Origin: Bacteroidales bacterium
GTDB taxonomy: Bacteria; Bacteroidota; Bacteroidia; Bacteroidales; F082
NCBI GenBank assembly: GCA_017530365.1
Contig: JAFXMK010000011.1
Location: forward strand, 186,001-250,000
DNA length: 64,000 bases
Direction of reading: 5' to 3'
The position numbers were made by a program, and so were the translations under genes. Below the pieces are notes generated by a model. That model did no database searches. It saw nothing but the letters and a program-made list of their open reading frames with translations, and was not told the origin of the DNA. Below are positions 1 through 7,737 of this stretch, in pieces (position 1 is the stretch's first letter; each line of letters opens with the position of its first letter).

Positions 1-1147
1 CCACCAAAGCGGTGATCTTGTTCGGCTCGATGGTCATGTTGACATCAAACAAGGCCTGGTTGCCGTTGGGATAGGTGAAATCGACATGTTTCATCTCGAA
101 TTTTCCATGGATCTTTTCCGGCTTGTAATTGCCAGAAGGCTCGATGTCCTTCTCCGAATCGAGAATGGAGAAGAAGCCCTCGGCGTAGATCAAGGCGTCG
201 TTGACATCGTCGAAGATGCGCTGCAGCTGAGTGATGGGAGCGATGACGTTGCTGAACAGCATCACATGGTACATGATCTTACCGATGGTCATGCCCGGAT
301 AGCCTTTCAGCACCAGATAGGCGGTAAGGATGATGACCAAGACGGTGCCCACCTGCTTCACAAAGCTCTTGATGCCGTTGTAATAGAAGGCCACCCTACG
401 GGTCTTCATCTGGTTTTCCGTGACTTGGTTCTGGATGTCGAGCTGTTTCTGACCCTCGATCTGCTCACGATTGAAGCTCTTGATGACGTTGATGGAATCG
501 ATGATATTCTTGATGCCTTGGCTCTTGGTCTCCAGATGGGAACGCATCTCACGGCGCCAGCCTTTCAATCGACGGGCCTGACGATAGGTGATCCAAAAAT
601 AGATAGGCACAATACCCAAGGCCACCAATCCCACATAGACATTAGCGATGAACATCAAGATTAAGGCCAATAAAGCACTCGTAAACAACGGCAGCAGGTC
701 GATGAAGAAGTTCTGCACCGTACGAGAGAGGCTGCTCACACCTTGGTCGATACGGGCTTGAAGCTTACCCGTAGCGTTGTCACCAGAGTTGAAGAAAGCC
801 ATCTTGAAGGTAAGGACTTTCTCGATGACGCTTTGCGCCAAGTCGCGGCTGACGAAGATACGCATGCGTTCACCATAGTAGTTTTGGGCGAAGGTGATGA
901 GCGCGGAGAGGATTTCCTTACCCAACAGCACCACCGAGATGATGGTGACGATGCGAATCGCTTGGGCACCCCATTCCACGCCACCTGTTACCAATCCGTT
1001 GACCTGGTCAACCGTCCAGTCGAGCACGATAGCGTTAACCTGAGCCATCAGAGAGCCAACTAACGTAAGGACTAAAGTAATGAACACCAGCCATTTGTAC
1101 GGCTTCACAAATGGACTGACATTTTTAAAGAGTTGAAAGAGATTCAT
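1..1147 (-). CDS. ABC exporter, permease-ATPase fusion (C-terminal part beyond window)
   Basis: The frame opens at the ATG complementary to 1145-1147 and runs open to the window edge, giving 382 codons. Residues 1 to about 330 form a type I exporter transmembrane domain with hydrophobic stretches near residues 18-40, 65-90, 140-185 and 255-275. A cytoplasmic loop carries a helix like the usual IKSFNRE segment of this family. From about residue 350 the start of the nucleotide-binding domain is visible (FTYPNG, then the region just before Walker A); Walker A itself lies outside. The protein is expected to export a lipid, peptide or drug as a dimer in the inner membrane; the substrate cannot be told. 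It starts 3 nt after the U32 gene stop, so the two are probably co-transcribed. Confidence 0.9.
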   Translation of the reverse strand, partial: MNLFQLFKNVSPFVKPYKWLVFITLVLTLVGSLMAQVNAIVLDWTVDQVNGLVTGGVEWGAQAIRIVTIISVVLLGKEILSALITFAQNYYGERMRIFVSRDLAQSVIEKVLTFKMAFFNSGDNATGKLQARIDQGVSSLSRTVQNFFIDLLPLFTSALLALILMFIANVYVGLVALGIVPIYFWITYRQARRLKGWRREMRSHLETKSQGIKNIIDSINVIKSFNREQIEGQKQLDIQNQVTENQMKTRRVAFYYNGIKSFVKQVGTVLVIILTAYLVLKGYPGMTIGKIMYHVMLFSNVIAPITQLQRIFDDVNDALIYAEGFFSILDSEKDIEPSGNYKPEKIHGKFEMKHVDFTYPNGNQALFDVNMTIEPNKITALV

Positions 1148-1150
1148 AGT

Positions 1151-2896
1151 TTATTCAGTTGCACATACATACATGAGACATTTCTTGCAGTCGAATTCCA
1201 AACGGAAGATGTTTTCGCCATTGCGGATGTATAACGGACCGACGGGCTTACCTGTAATTTTTGGGCAAAGGCCGTTGGCATAGCGGATACAGTGGTGGCA
1301 AGTCATTAAAGGTGAGGGGTGAGAGGTGAGAGGTGAGAGGTTTTCTTGAGCAGACTTCTCAACTCTCACCTCTAACCTCTCACCTTTAACCACTATCTTC
1401 CCAACCAGTCCCCGTTTCAGTTCTCCTAAGACTGATGCTGGAATCAGATAGGGCTGAGATAGCTGAATGTCAATATTGACTGGGTTATAGATGGTGTCGC
1501 CCCATTGGGAGAGTTTCTTTCGGATGTTTTCGGTGGCCTTTTCTGGGTTGTTTGCCACTATCATTTCGAGGCCTTGGACAGAAGCAACCCAACTTGCCTT
1601 GTTCTGGATTGCTGTCAACTTATACCCATCTTCCAAGTCGGTCAACACCAAATCGATGTCGATCTTGCGGTTGCCCGTGGAAGCCTCCACTTGGCGTTGC
1701 CATTCGATGTCGTAGTTGCGATATATCTTAGAGCCCCTTGTGGCGCCATGGGGACGATTGCACGAAACCTTATTTCCATGAACCACGTCTGCTCTGATTC
1801 CTATTAGCTCGTCATTCTTATCCAAGAAACACAGTCCGTCGCCATTATGTAGCGTTTTGTCGGTCAAAATCTCCATCTGAACGGAGTTGCACCATTTGAC
1901 CTCGCCGATGTATTCTCCCATCGATTTGGGCGTGTTTGGCGAGCCGATATTAGGTTGGCGGCCATGGATGAAATAGTCGGTGAAACCGCGGTTGAACGAC
2001 TTCTCGGGATTGACTTCAAATGTATAGCTGCAATGACCAAGCGAAGCCTGTGCAAACTCGGGACGCCTCTCAAAGATGGCATCCAGTTGCTGACGATAGT
2101 ATGCCGTGATGTTCTTCACATAATCCGCATCCTTCAGCCGACCCTCGATCTTGAAACTGGTAATACCCGCATCCAACAACTCTTCCAGGTGTGCGCTGTT
2201 GTTCAAGTCCTTCAAGCAAAGGAGGTGTTTGCCCTTGATTATTGTTTTCCAATTGTCCTTACTCCACACTCCTAACTCCTCACTCCTCCCTTCAAGCAAG
2301 TCCCACGGCAGCCGACAAGGTTGCGCACAGGCTCCACGATTGGCTGAGCGGTTGCCGATATATTGGCTCAGATAACACTGGCCGCTGTGACTGACGCATA
2401 GCGATCCATGAACAAAGAACTCCAACGGGACAGTGGTTTGTTGGCGAATTTCACGAATTTGCTCAATAGAGAGTTCCCTGCCGAGAACCACCTGTTTGAA
2501 GCCAAGTTGTTCAAGCTCTTTTACCCTTTCCACCGTTAGGTTGTCGCACTGCGTACTGGCATGAAGCGGGATGGGCGGCAGATCGAGATGCAGCAGGTTC
2601 AGGTCCTGCACAATGAGTGCATCCACGCCGGCATTCCAGCAGTCCCAAGCCAACTGACGGGCTGGTTCCAACTCGTTCTCGTAAAGCAGGGTGTTCAAGG
2701 TGACATATACCTTTGCATCGAACAAAGCTGCATGACGGCAAAGCTTCTCGATGTCCTCGATGCTGTTTCCCGCCTTCTCACGGGCACCAAAGGCAGGTCC
2801 ACCGATATACACGGCATCGGCTCCATGGTTAATGGCTGCCAAGCCAACTTCAAGGTTCTTGGCAGGTGAAAGAAGTTCGATCGAAGTCATTTTCAT
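1151..2896 (-). CDS. U32 family peptidase-like protein (RlhA/YhbU type)
   Basis: 581 residues. The N-terminal part has the U32 barrel signature (ELLSPAKNLEVG, GADAVYIGG, VHGSLCVSHSGQCYLS) with the cysteine cluster around GACAQPCRLPWDL. The C-terminal tail carries two more cysteine pairs (CHHCIRYANGLCP and CKKCLMYVC). Family members act in tRNA or rRNA hydroxylation and probably bind an Fe-S cluster; true protease activity is doubtful. Two heptamer arrays lie in frame. One near residue 205 gives EELGVWS; a larger inverted pair near residues 505-530 gives RLEVRVEKS and LSPLTSHPSPL just before the last cysteines. The -7 element at 2902-2909 lies only 5 nt before this ATG, so translation may be leaderless or may use the second ATG at 2890. 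Confidence 0.88.
   Translation of the reverse strand: MKMTSIELLSPAKNLEVGLAAINHGADAVYIGGPAFGAREKAGNSIEDIEKLCRHAALFDAKVYVTLNTLLYENELEPARQLAWDCWNAGVDALIVQDLNLLHLDLPPIPLHASTQCDNLTVERVKELEQLGFKQVVLGRELSIEQIREIRQQTTVPLEFFVHGSLCVSHSGQCYLSQYIGNRSANRGACAQPCRLPWDLLEGRSEELGVWSKDNWKTIIKGKHLLCLKDLNNSAHLEELLDAGITSFKIEGRLKDADYVKNITAYYRQQLDAIFERRPEFAQASLGHCSYTFEVNPEKSFNRGFTDYFIHGRQPNIGSPNTPKSMGEYIGEVKWCNSVQMEILTDKTLHNGDGLCFLDKNDELIGIRADVVHGNKVSCNRPHGATRGSKIYRNYDIEWQRQVEASTGNRKIDIDLVLTDLEDGYKLTAIQNKASWVASVQGLEMIVANNPEKATENIRKKLSQWGDTIYNPVNIDIQLSQPYLIPASVLGELKRGLVGKIVVKGERLEVRVEKSAQENLSPLTSHPSPLMTCHHCIRYANGLCPKITGKPVGPLYIRNGENIFRLEFDCKKCLMYVCATE
1307..1389. repeat. Heptamer array, inverted pair, inside the U32 gene
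   Basis: On the + strand the left arm reads as successive GGTGAGA units (1311-1340). The right arm (1357-1389) reads as the complement, CTCTCAC and CTCTAAC units. About 18 nt separate the arms, so the RNA can fold into a long hairpin. The array is in frame and encodes about 28 residues that look inserted before the C-terminal cysteines. Confidence 0.8.
2261..2290. repeat. Heptamer array inside the U32 gene
   Basis: Four units on the + strand: ACTCCAC, ACTCCTA, ACTCCTC, ACTCCTC. The sense strand is purine-rich and encodes SEELGVWS. Same unit type as the right arm of the array in the YfcC gene. Confidence 0.75.
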
Positions 2897-2901
2897 GAAT
2901 G

Positions 2902-2909
2902 CAAAGATA
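2902..2909 (-). promoter_or_regulatory. -7 promoter element, U32 gene
   Basis: TATCTTTG on the minus strand matches the Bacteroidota consensus TAnnTTTG. It ends only 5 nt before the assigned ATG. Confidence 0.7.
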
Positions 2910-2917
2910 AAAATTTA

Positions 2918-2925
2918 TACTTTTG
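2918..2925 (+). promoter_or_regulatory. -7 promoter element, AlgX-like/MBOAT operon
   Basis: TACTTTTG matches TAnnTTTG and lies 12 nt upstream of the ATG at 2938. It supports that start over an in-frame codon at 2923 that lies inside the element. Confidence 0.7.
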
Positions 2926-2937
2926 CAAATCAAGAAT

Positions 2938-4329
2938 ATGAAAAGCCGTATTCCCCTCATATTATTTGTTTTGACTGCCCTTTTGCTCTTCGCCCCCATG
3001 TTGCAAGAGCATCTGCATCTCTTCAAGGTCAATCCATTGGTGGGTGTCGTAGAGAAAAAAACCAAACCCGCTTTTACCATCAAAAACTGGAAAAAACACG
3101 CCATTCAAGATTATGCACGGGATTACTTGAAACACCATGCCGGCTTTCGAGAACCCTTGACCCGTCTCTACAACCAATATCTATGGGACTTCTACCATTC
3201 TTCACCACAATTCCGCAATGGCCTGCTGATGCTTAGCGACGATGGATGGCTGTTTGAGACTGGCAATGTGGAAGAGTATTATGTGGGTAATGCTTTGTAT
3301 TATGCTAAGGACTCACTAGGCTTGGCTCAAAAACTAAGCGAAGAGGCATTCCGCATCTACCAGCTTCAGCATATATTAGCGTCATACGGAGTGCAACTCT
3401 TGGTCATGCTAGAGCCTGGCAAAGAACTGATCTATCCCGAGCATCTCCCTGAAAACAAAACCTTTAAAGGAGAGAAAAAAATAACGGCTTACGACTTCTA
3501 CCGTAACCGTTTCCAACAACTTGGCATCAACTGCTTCGATGTGGGCAGCTGGTTTTTGCAGATCAAAGATTCGGTGGATTATCCTTTGTATCCGCAGACG
3601 GGGACACACTGGAGCAATATTGCCTCCATGCATGTGGCCGACAGTCTGATCCATTATCTAGAGCAGCTTGGTGACTTCCGGATACGGCATTTTGACATCA
3701 GGGAAAAGAGCGAGAAGACTGTCGCACCCGACGACGATCTGGAGCAGCTGCTCAACCTGATCAGACCATTGAAAAAGGAACCCAATTACTATGCAGAGGT
3801 CACGCTGGAAGAAGATTCAAGTGCCTACAAGCCCAAGCTAATCACCATTGGCGACTCCTATTACTGGAATTTGCTTAACAACGCTTATTTCCATGTGATT
3901 TTCCGGGAAAGGCCATATTGGTATTATTACAGCACCGCCTATTACACAGGCGAACATCGCAACATCAACAATGTCGATGTGCTTGACGAGGTGCTCTCTT
4001 CAGATTTCGTGATGCTGGCATACAGCACACAACAGCTCTATAAAATGAGCAACGGTTTCTCCCAAGACTTGTTGATCCGCCTCTGTTGTGATGAAAACGA
4101 TATCGAAGCCGGGAAGCAAGCAGCAATTCGCCACATCATAAACACCCCAAAATGGCTTGAAGGCATCCGACAAAGGGCGGAGCTATACAACATCCCCGTT
4201 GATACAGTGATTTTGAAAGAAGCGGAGAACATCTTCCGCACAAACCCACATAACTATTTGCCTATATTTAAGGACAGCATACCGACAAAACGTTCCACCA
4301 AAGCTCAACAATATGGTATTCAGCAGTAA
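2938..4329 (+). CDS. AlgX/AlgJ-like (DHHW family) SGNH-type protein
   Basis: 463 residues from the ATG at 2938; an in-frame start at 2923 is rejected because it lies within the promoter element. Residues 1-25 form a signal anchor. The catalytic-like motifs of the AlgX/AlgJ/DltD group are present: GTHWSN near residue 222 and GDSYYWN near residue 303, preceded by LEPGKELIYP. In known systems such proteins pass O-acyl groups onto an exopolysaccharide or cell-wall polymer in the periplasm, after an MBOAT partner brings the acyl group across the membrane. The next gene is exactly such an MBOAT protein, overlapping by 17 nt. The acceptor polymer is not identified. Confidence 0.82.
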   Translation: MKSRIPLILFVLTALLLFAPMLQEHLHLFKVNPLVGVVEKKTKPAFTIKNWKKHAIQDYARDYLKHHAGFREPLTRLYNQYLWDFYHSSPQFRNGLLMLSDDGWLFETGNVEEYYVGNALYYAKDSLGLAQKLSEEAFRIYQLQHILASYGVQLLVMLEPGKELIYPEHLPENKTFKGEKKITAYDFYRNRFQQLGINCFDVGSWFLQIKDSVDYPLYPQTGTHWSNIASMHVADSLIHYLEQLGDFRIRHFDIREKSEKTVAPDDDLEQLLNLIRPLKKEPNYYAEVTLEEDSSAYKPKLITIGDSYYWNLLNNAYFHVIFRERPYWYYYSTAYYTGEHRNINNVDVLDEVLSSDFVMLAYSTQQLYKMSNGFSQDLLIRLCCDENDIEAGKQAAIRHIINTPKWLEGIRQRAELYNIPVDTVILKEAENIFRTNPHNYLPIFKDSIPTKRSTKAQQYGIQQ

Positions 4330-5722
4330 CATATTTCTTCTATACTTCATGCCGGTCTTCTTCCTGCTGTATTTTATCATGCCGAAGAAGGGCCGGAATT
4401 ATGTACTCTTGTTTGCTTCTTTGTTTTTCTACGCTTGGGGAGCGCCAGAATTCATCATACAGCTTTTAGTTTCCATCATTGCCAACTTTTATTTGGTTAG
4501 ATGGATGTGTCGTACTGACAAACCAAGTCTGAAAAAATGGCTCTGCGGCTTATCCATTTTCATCCCTATTGGGTTGTTGCTATTCTACAAATACGGCAAT
4601 TTTACGATGGAAAACCTAAATATTTTGAGGGGTTTCTTGGGTAAGGCACCTCACGAATGGAGACACATTTTGCTGCCCATTGGTATCAGCTTTTTCTCAT
4701 TCCAGAGTGTCACCTATACGCTCGACACCTATCGTGGCGTAAACAGACCGATGGAAAAGCTGAGCGAGTTCATGCTTTACATTACCATGTTCCCGCAATT
4801 GATCGCAGGTCCTATCGTCCGTTACTGCGATGTGGCCGACCAAATCCGCAACAGAGAGTCAAGTTATCCTGAACGTTTGCAGGGTTTCTACCGTTTCGTG
4901 ATCGGGTTGGCCAAGAAAATCCTCATAGCGGACGTCATCGGTGCCCAAGTGGACAGCGTGCTGAATGCGGCAGACTTTGCCACTGCCCTTCCTTCTTTGG
5001 ACTCAGGCACGGCTTGGATTATAGCTTTGGCTTATACCTTCCAGATTTATTTCGACTTTGCTGGTTATTCCGACATGGCCATTGGACTGGGTCGCATCAT
5101 GGGATTCAAGTTCCCCGAAAACTTCGACAATCCATACACCTCACGCTCTATCACTGAGTTCTGGCGCCGTTGGCATATCACCCTTGGGGCATTTATCATG
5201 AACTACCTCTACATTCCGTTGGGAGGCAATCGCAAAGGAAAAGGACGGATGTATCTCAACCTCTGGATCTGCTTTCTCCTCTCTGGACTATGGCATGGCG
5301 CCTCGTGGAACTTTGTCGTATGGGGCGCGTTCCATGGCTTCTTCATAATGTTTGAGAAGCTGATAAACAGAAAGTTATCAGTTCTTAGCACTTTTATACT
5401 TGTAATGATCGGCTGGGTATTTTTCCGTATTGAGAACATCGGACAGGCATGGTCGTTCATCATCCGTATGTTCAGCTTTGACTTCAGCTCGATAGCCCTC
5501 GCAGCCAACGCACAATTCTATGTCACCCTGATCGTTGCCGCAGTGTTCTCCTTCCTCACCATGACAAAGTTCGGCCGTAAGATCCAAGATAAAGTCTATT
5601 ACACTGACTACAGCAACGGGCAACATATCATAGCCTGGGTTGTATCCATTGCCGCTTTCCTGTTCTGCCTTGGCGCCCTCAATGCCACGGGCTTTAGTCC
5701 TTTCATCTATTTCAGATTCTAA
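4313..5722 (+). CDS. MBOAT family O-acyltransferase (AlgI/DltB-like)
   Basis: 469 residues, about ten membrane segments. The family core is clear: FPQLIAGPIVRY, FWRRWHITLG, YIPLGGNRKG near residue 298, and the conserved histidine in SGLWHGASWNF near residue 325. It should transfer an acyl group, typically acetyl, across the inner membrane to the AlgX-like protein encoded just upstream (17-nt overlap, translational coupling likely). The gene converges with the LtaS-like gene; the two stop codons overlap in the 4-nt sequence CTAA (5719-5722) with no terminator between them. Confidence 0.92.
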   Translation: MVFSSNIFLLYFMPVFFLLYFIMPKKGRNYVLLFASLFFYAWGAPEFIIQLLVSIIANFYLVRWMCRTDKPSLKKWLCGLSIFIPIGLLLFYKYGNFTMENLNILRGFLGKAPHEWRHILLPIGISFFSFQSVTYTLDTYRGVNRPMEKLSEFMLYITMFPQLIAGPIVRYCDVADQIRNRESSYPERLQGFYRFVIGLAKKILIADVIGAQVDSVLNAADFATALPSLDSGTAWIIALAYTFQIYFDFAGYSDMAIGLGRIMGFKFPENFDNPYTSRSITEFWRRWHITLGAFIMNYLYIPLGGNRKGKGRMYLNLWICFLLSGLWHGASWNFVVWGAFHGFFIMFEKLINRKLSVLSTFILVMIGWVFFRIENIGQAWSFIIRMFSFDFSSIALAANAQFYVTLIVAAVFSFLTMTKFGRKIQDKVYYTDYSNGQHIIAWVVSIAAFLFCLGALNATGFSPFIYFRF

Positions 5723-7737
5723 GGCATCAACACATCATGCTGCACCACAAAACGACTGACTGCTTCAAAGTCGTCCAATTCCGCTTTGTATTGCTGATAC
5801 AACTTTTCATTATTGATGGGATATCCTACAATAATAGGATCCATCTTAATCAAAGTGTTCCTGTTGATGAAATAACCGTCACTTAGATAATCCACCACGT
5901 CGCGGTTGTTACGCATAAAAGCCAGCTTTCGAGTGTTTCGGTATTCCGACACGGTATCGAACGACGTTCCCAGCCAATGGCAATGATCATCAATGATGTA
6001 ATCGTAATTGGCATTTAAATAGGCATTGAAAGACGGTGTGACATCTAGATGCGAGATCACCGCCTGCATGGTCTTGGGCTGTTTCACCAAAGGCGAATAG
6101 ACCACCATCGGGACGTTGTAGTAACGAAGTGTCATTCCCGGCAATACTGGAGCCATGCGATGGTCGCCAGTGATTATAAAAATCGTGTTGGCGAAGTCGG
6201 GACGCGAAGCATAATAGTCAAATAGGCGCTTGACACTCTGGTCCAAATAGAGAAAACAAGCGTAAATATTGAGGTTTTTCAACACATTGTCACGTTCCTT
6301 CTCGCTCAAATCGGGCGTCTGTTCCACCATGGACCGCACCTGTTGCTCATATTGTTCCAATCCATCAACCACAAAAGGCTCGTGAGTGGTCAATGTCAAA
6401 AAGATGTCGGCATGGGGTCGCTGTTCGTCAACAGATCTTTTATGACGTACAGCAAGATCAAACAATTGATCGTCATCCAAGCCCCAACGATAGTTTTCAG
6501 CCAACAACACATAATGAGCGGAATCGTTCACCACCAATTGGGGTTTAAAGAGATAGTCCACATGATTGTCCTTCATGAAGACATCGTAGTGGTCAAAGCT
6601 CTCGTCTCCCCCATAATAGAAGGATGAAGTGTAGTCATTACGTTCCAAGTCGAGCAGCAAAGAATGATGCTGTGGCATGGGTAACTGCCAAGTAAAGCCA
6701 TGCCTTCCGTGGGGTGCTGAAGCAAACAAGGATGGAAGTGCCCCAAAAGTTCGTTCTGCGGTGGAGAAACAATTAGGCCAGTATAGCCCTTCTGATGCAA
6801 GGCTGTCGATAAACGGGGTAAACGACAAAGCGGGATGGGTGACACCTGTCAAACGGCGACCCAAGCCTTCCACCACAATGAAGACCAAATTAGGCGGCAA
6901 GCCATCAGAAGTGGACTTCAAATATGGTCCCAACACATCGGGATCATTGGCTTTACGATACAAAGGATAACCAGGATGGTCGTATTCAAACTCGGGATGA
7001 AGAGCTTGATAGGCCTCCACCGCTTCAGCAGAGTAGGGATAACTATCGCCTTCGGCAGTATGTTTCATTTCCTTCCGATAATCAGCGATCTTGATCCAAG
7101 CATAGGATGGTTGGTTAACGGCAAGACAAAAGTCGCTATGGTTGGTATAGAAACTTTCGTTGCGAATCAATTGGGGATAACGGTCAAAGATAGTGGTTAT
7201 GATGGCAAGTATAATCAGGATGGATTGCGTCATCACTCCGTTCCTCGTAATGACGGATGTTTTCCGCCCTGCAAGCAACAATATCAACACCGGAAATCCG
7301 ACCAACAGCACGAACCACAGCACCTGGACAAACGAAATGGACGTGGTCGATGAAAAAACTGTCGTCTTGAGCTCTTCAGGGGAATAAACCAAAATCACAT
7401 GGTCCAGAGGCATGCCGAGGTTGCAATAGTATTCCGCCAACAAAGCCGAAACCACTGTATAGAGCACAATCAATCCTATGAAGACACCTTGGGCTGTCTT
7501 GGGGAAAAACCAATGTATCAACAGAAAGGGGATCAGCCCATAAGCCACGACACGGCACACCAACAATAAGTCGAACAGCGCACCCGACAATATGGTGAAG
7601 AACTGGTTAAGAGCAATGTCAAGCCGAAAATGAACCTCCAGGAAAAACCAAAGCCGCATGGCAACCAAGCACAACAGCAAAAACAGGTTTAGCCGCACCC
7701 ACTGTCTCAAGCCTTCTATGATCTTACCCTTATTCAT
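5719..7737 (-). CDS. LTA synthase-like sulfatase-superfamily membrane protein (first paralog)
   Basis: 672 residues from the ATG at 7735-7737, inside an 8-nt overlap ATGAATAA with the upstream paralog. Five hydrophobic segments fill residues 15-190. The alkaline phosphatase/sulfatase fold follows: PNLVFIVVEGLG near 290 (first metal site), STAERTFG near 330 with the likely threonine nucleophile, LTTHEPF, and TGDHRM near 524 (second metal site). Relatives are lipoteichoic acid synthases, phosphoethanolamine transferases and osmoregulated-glucan phosphoglycerol transferases. Gram-negative Bacteroidota lack LTA, so transfer of phosphoglycerol or phosphoethanolamine to an envelope glycan is the likelier role; that is inference. 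Confidence 0.85.
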   Translation of the reverse strand: MNKGKIIEGLRQWVRLNLFLLLCLVAMRLWFFLEVHFRLDIALNQFFTILSGALFDLLLVCRVVAYGLIPFLLIHWFFPKTAQGVFIGLIVLYTVVSALLAEYYCNLGMPLDHVILVYSPEELKTTVFSSTTSISFVQVLWFVLLVGFPVLILLLAGRKTSVITRNGVMTQSILIILAIITTIFDRYPQLIRNESFYTNHSDFCLAVNQPSYAWIKIADYRKEMKHTAEGDSYPYSAEAVEAYQALHPEFEYDHPGYPLYRKANDPDVLGPYLKSTSDGLPPNLVFIVVEGLGRRLTGVTHPALSFTPFIDSLASEGLYWPNCFSTAERTFGALPSLFASAPHGRHGFTWQLPMPQHHSLLLDLERNDYTSSFYYGGDESFDHYDVFMKDNHVDYLFKPQLVVNDSAHYVLLAENYRWGLDDDQLFDLAVRHKRSVDEQRPHADIFLTLTTHEPFVVDGLEQYEQQVRSMVEQTPDLSEKERDNVLKNLNIYACFLYLDQSVKRLFDYYASRPDFANTIFIITGDHRMAPVLPGMTLRYYNVPMVVYSPLVKQPKTMQAVISHLDVTPSFNAYLNANYDYIIDDHCHWLGTSFDTVSEYRNTRKLAFMRNNRDVVDYLSDGYFINRNTLIKMDPIIVGYPINNEKLYQQYKAELDDFEAVSRFVVQHDVLMP

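Noticed and set aside
1305-1390. A real protein domain at the C-terminus of the U32 protein (LEVRVEKS ... LSPLTSHPSPL)
   Set aside because: The residues follow from 7-nt repeats on both strands, not from a conserved domain.
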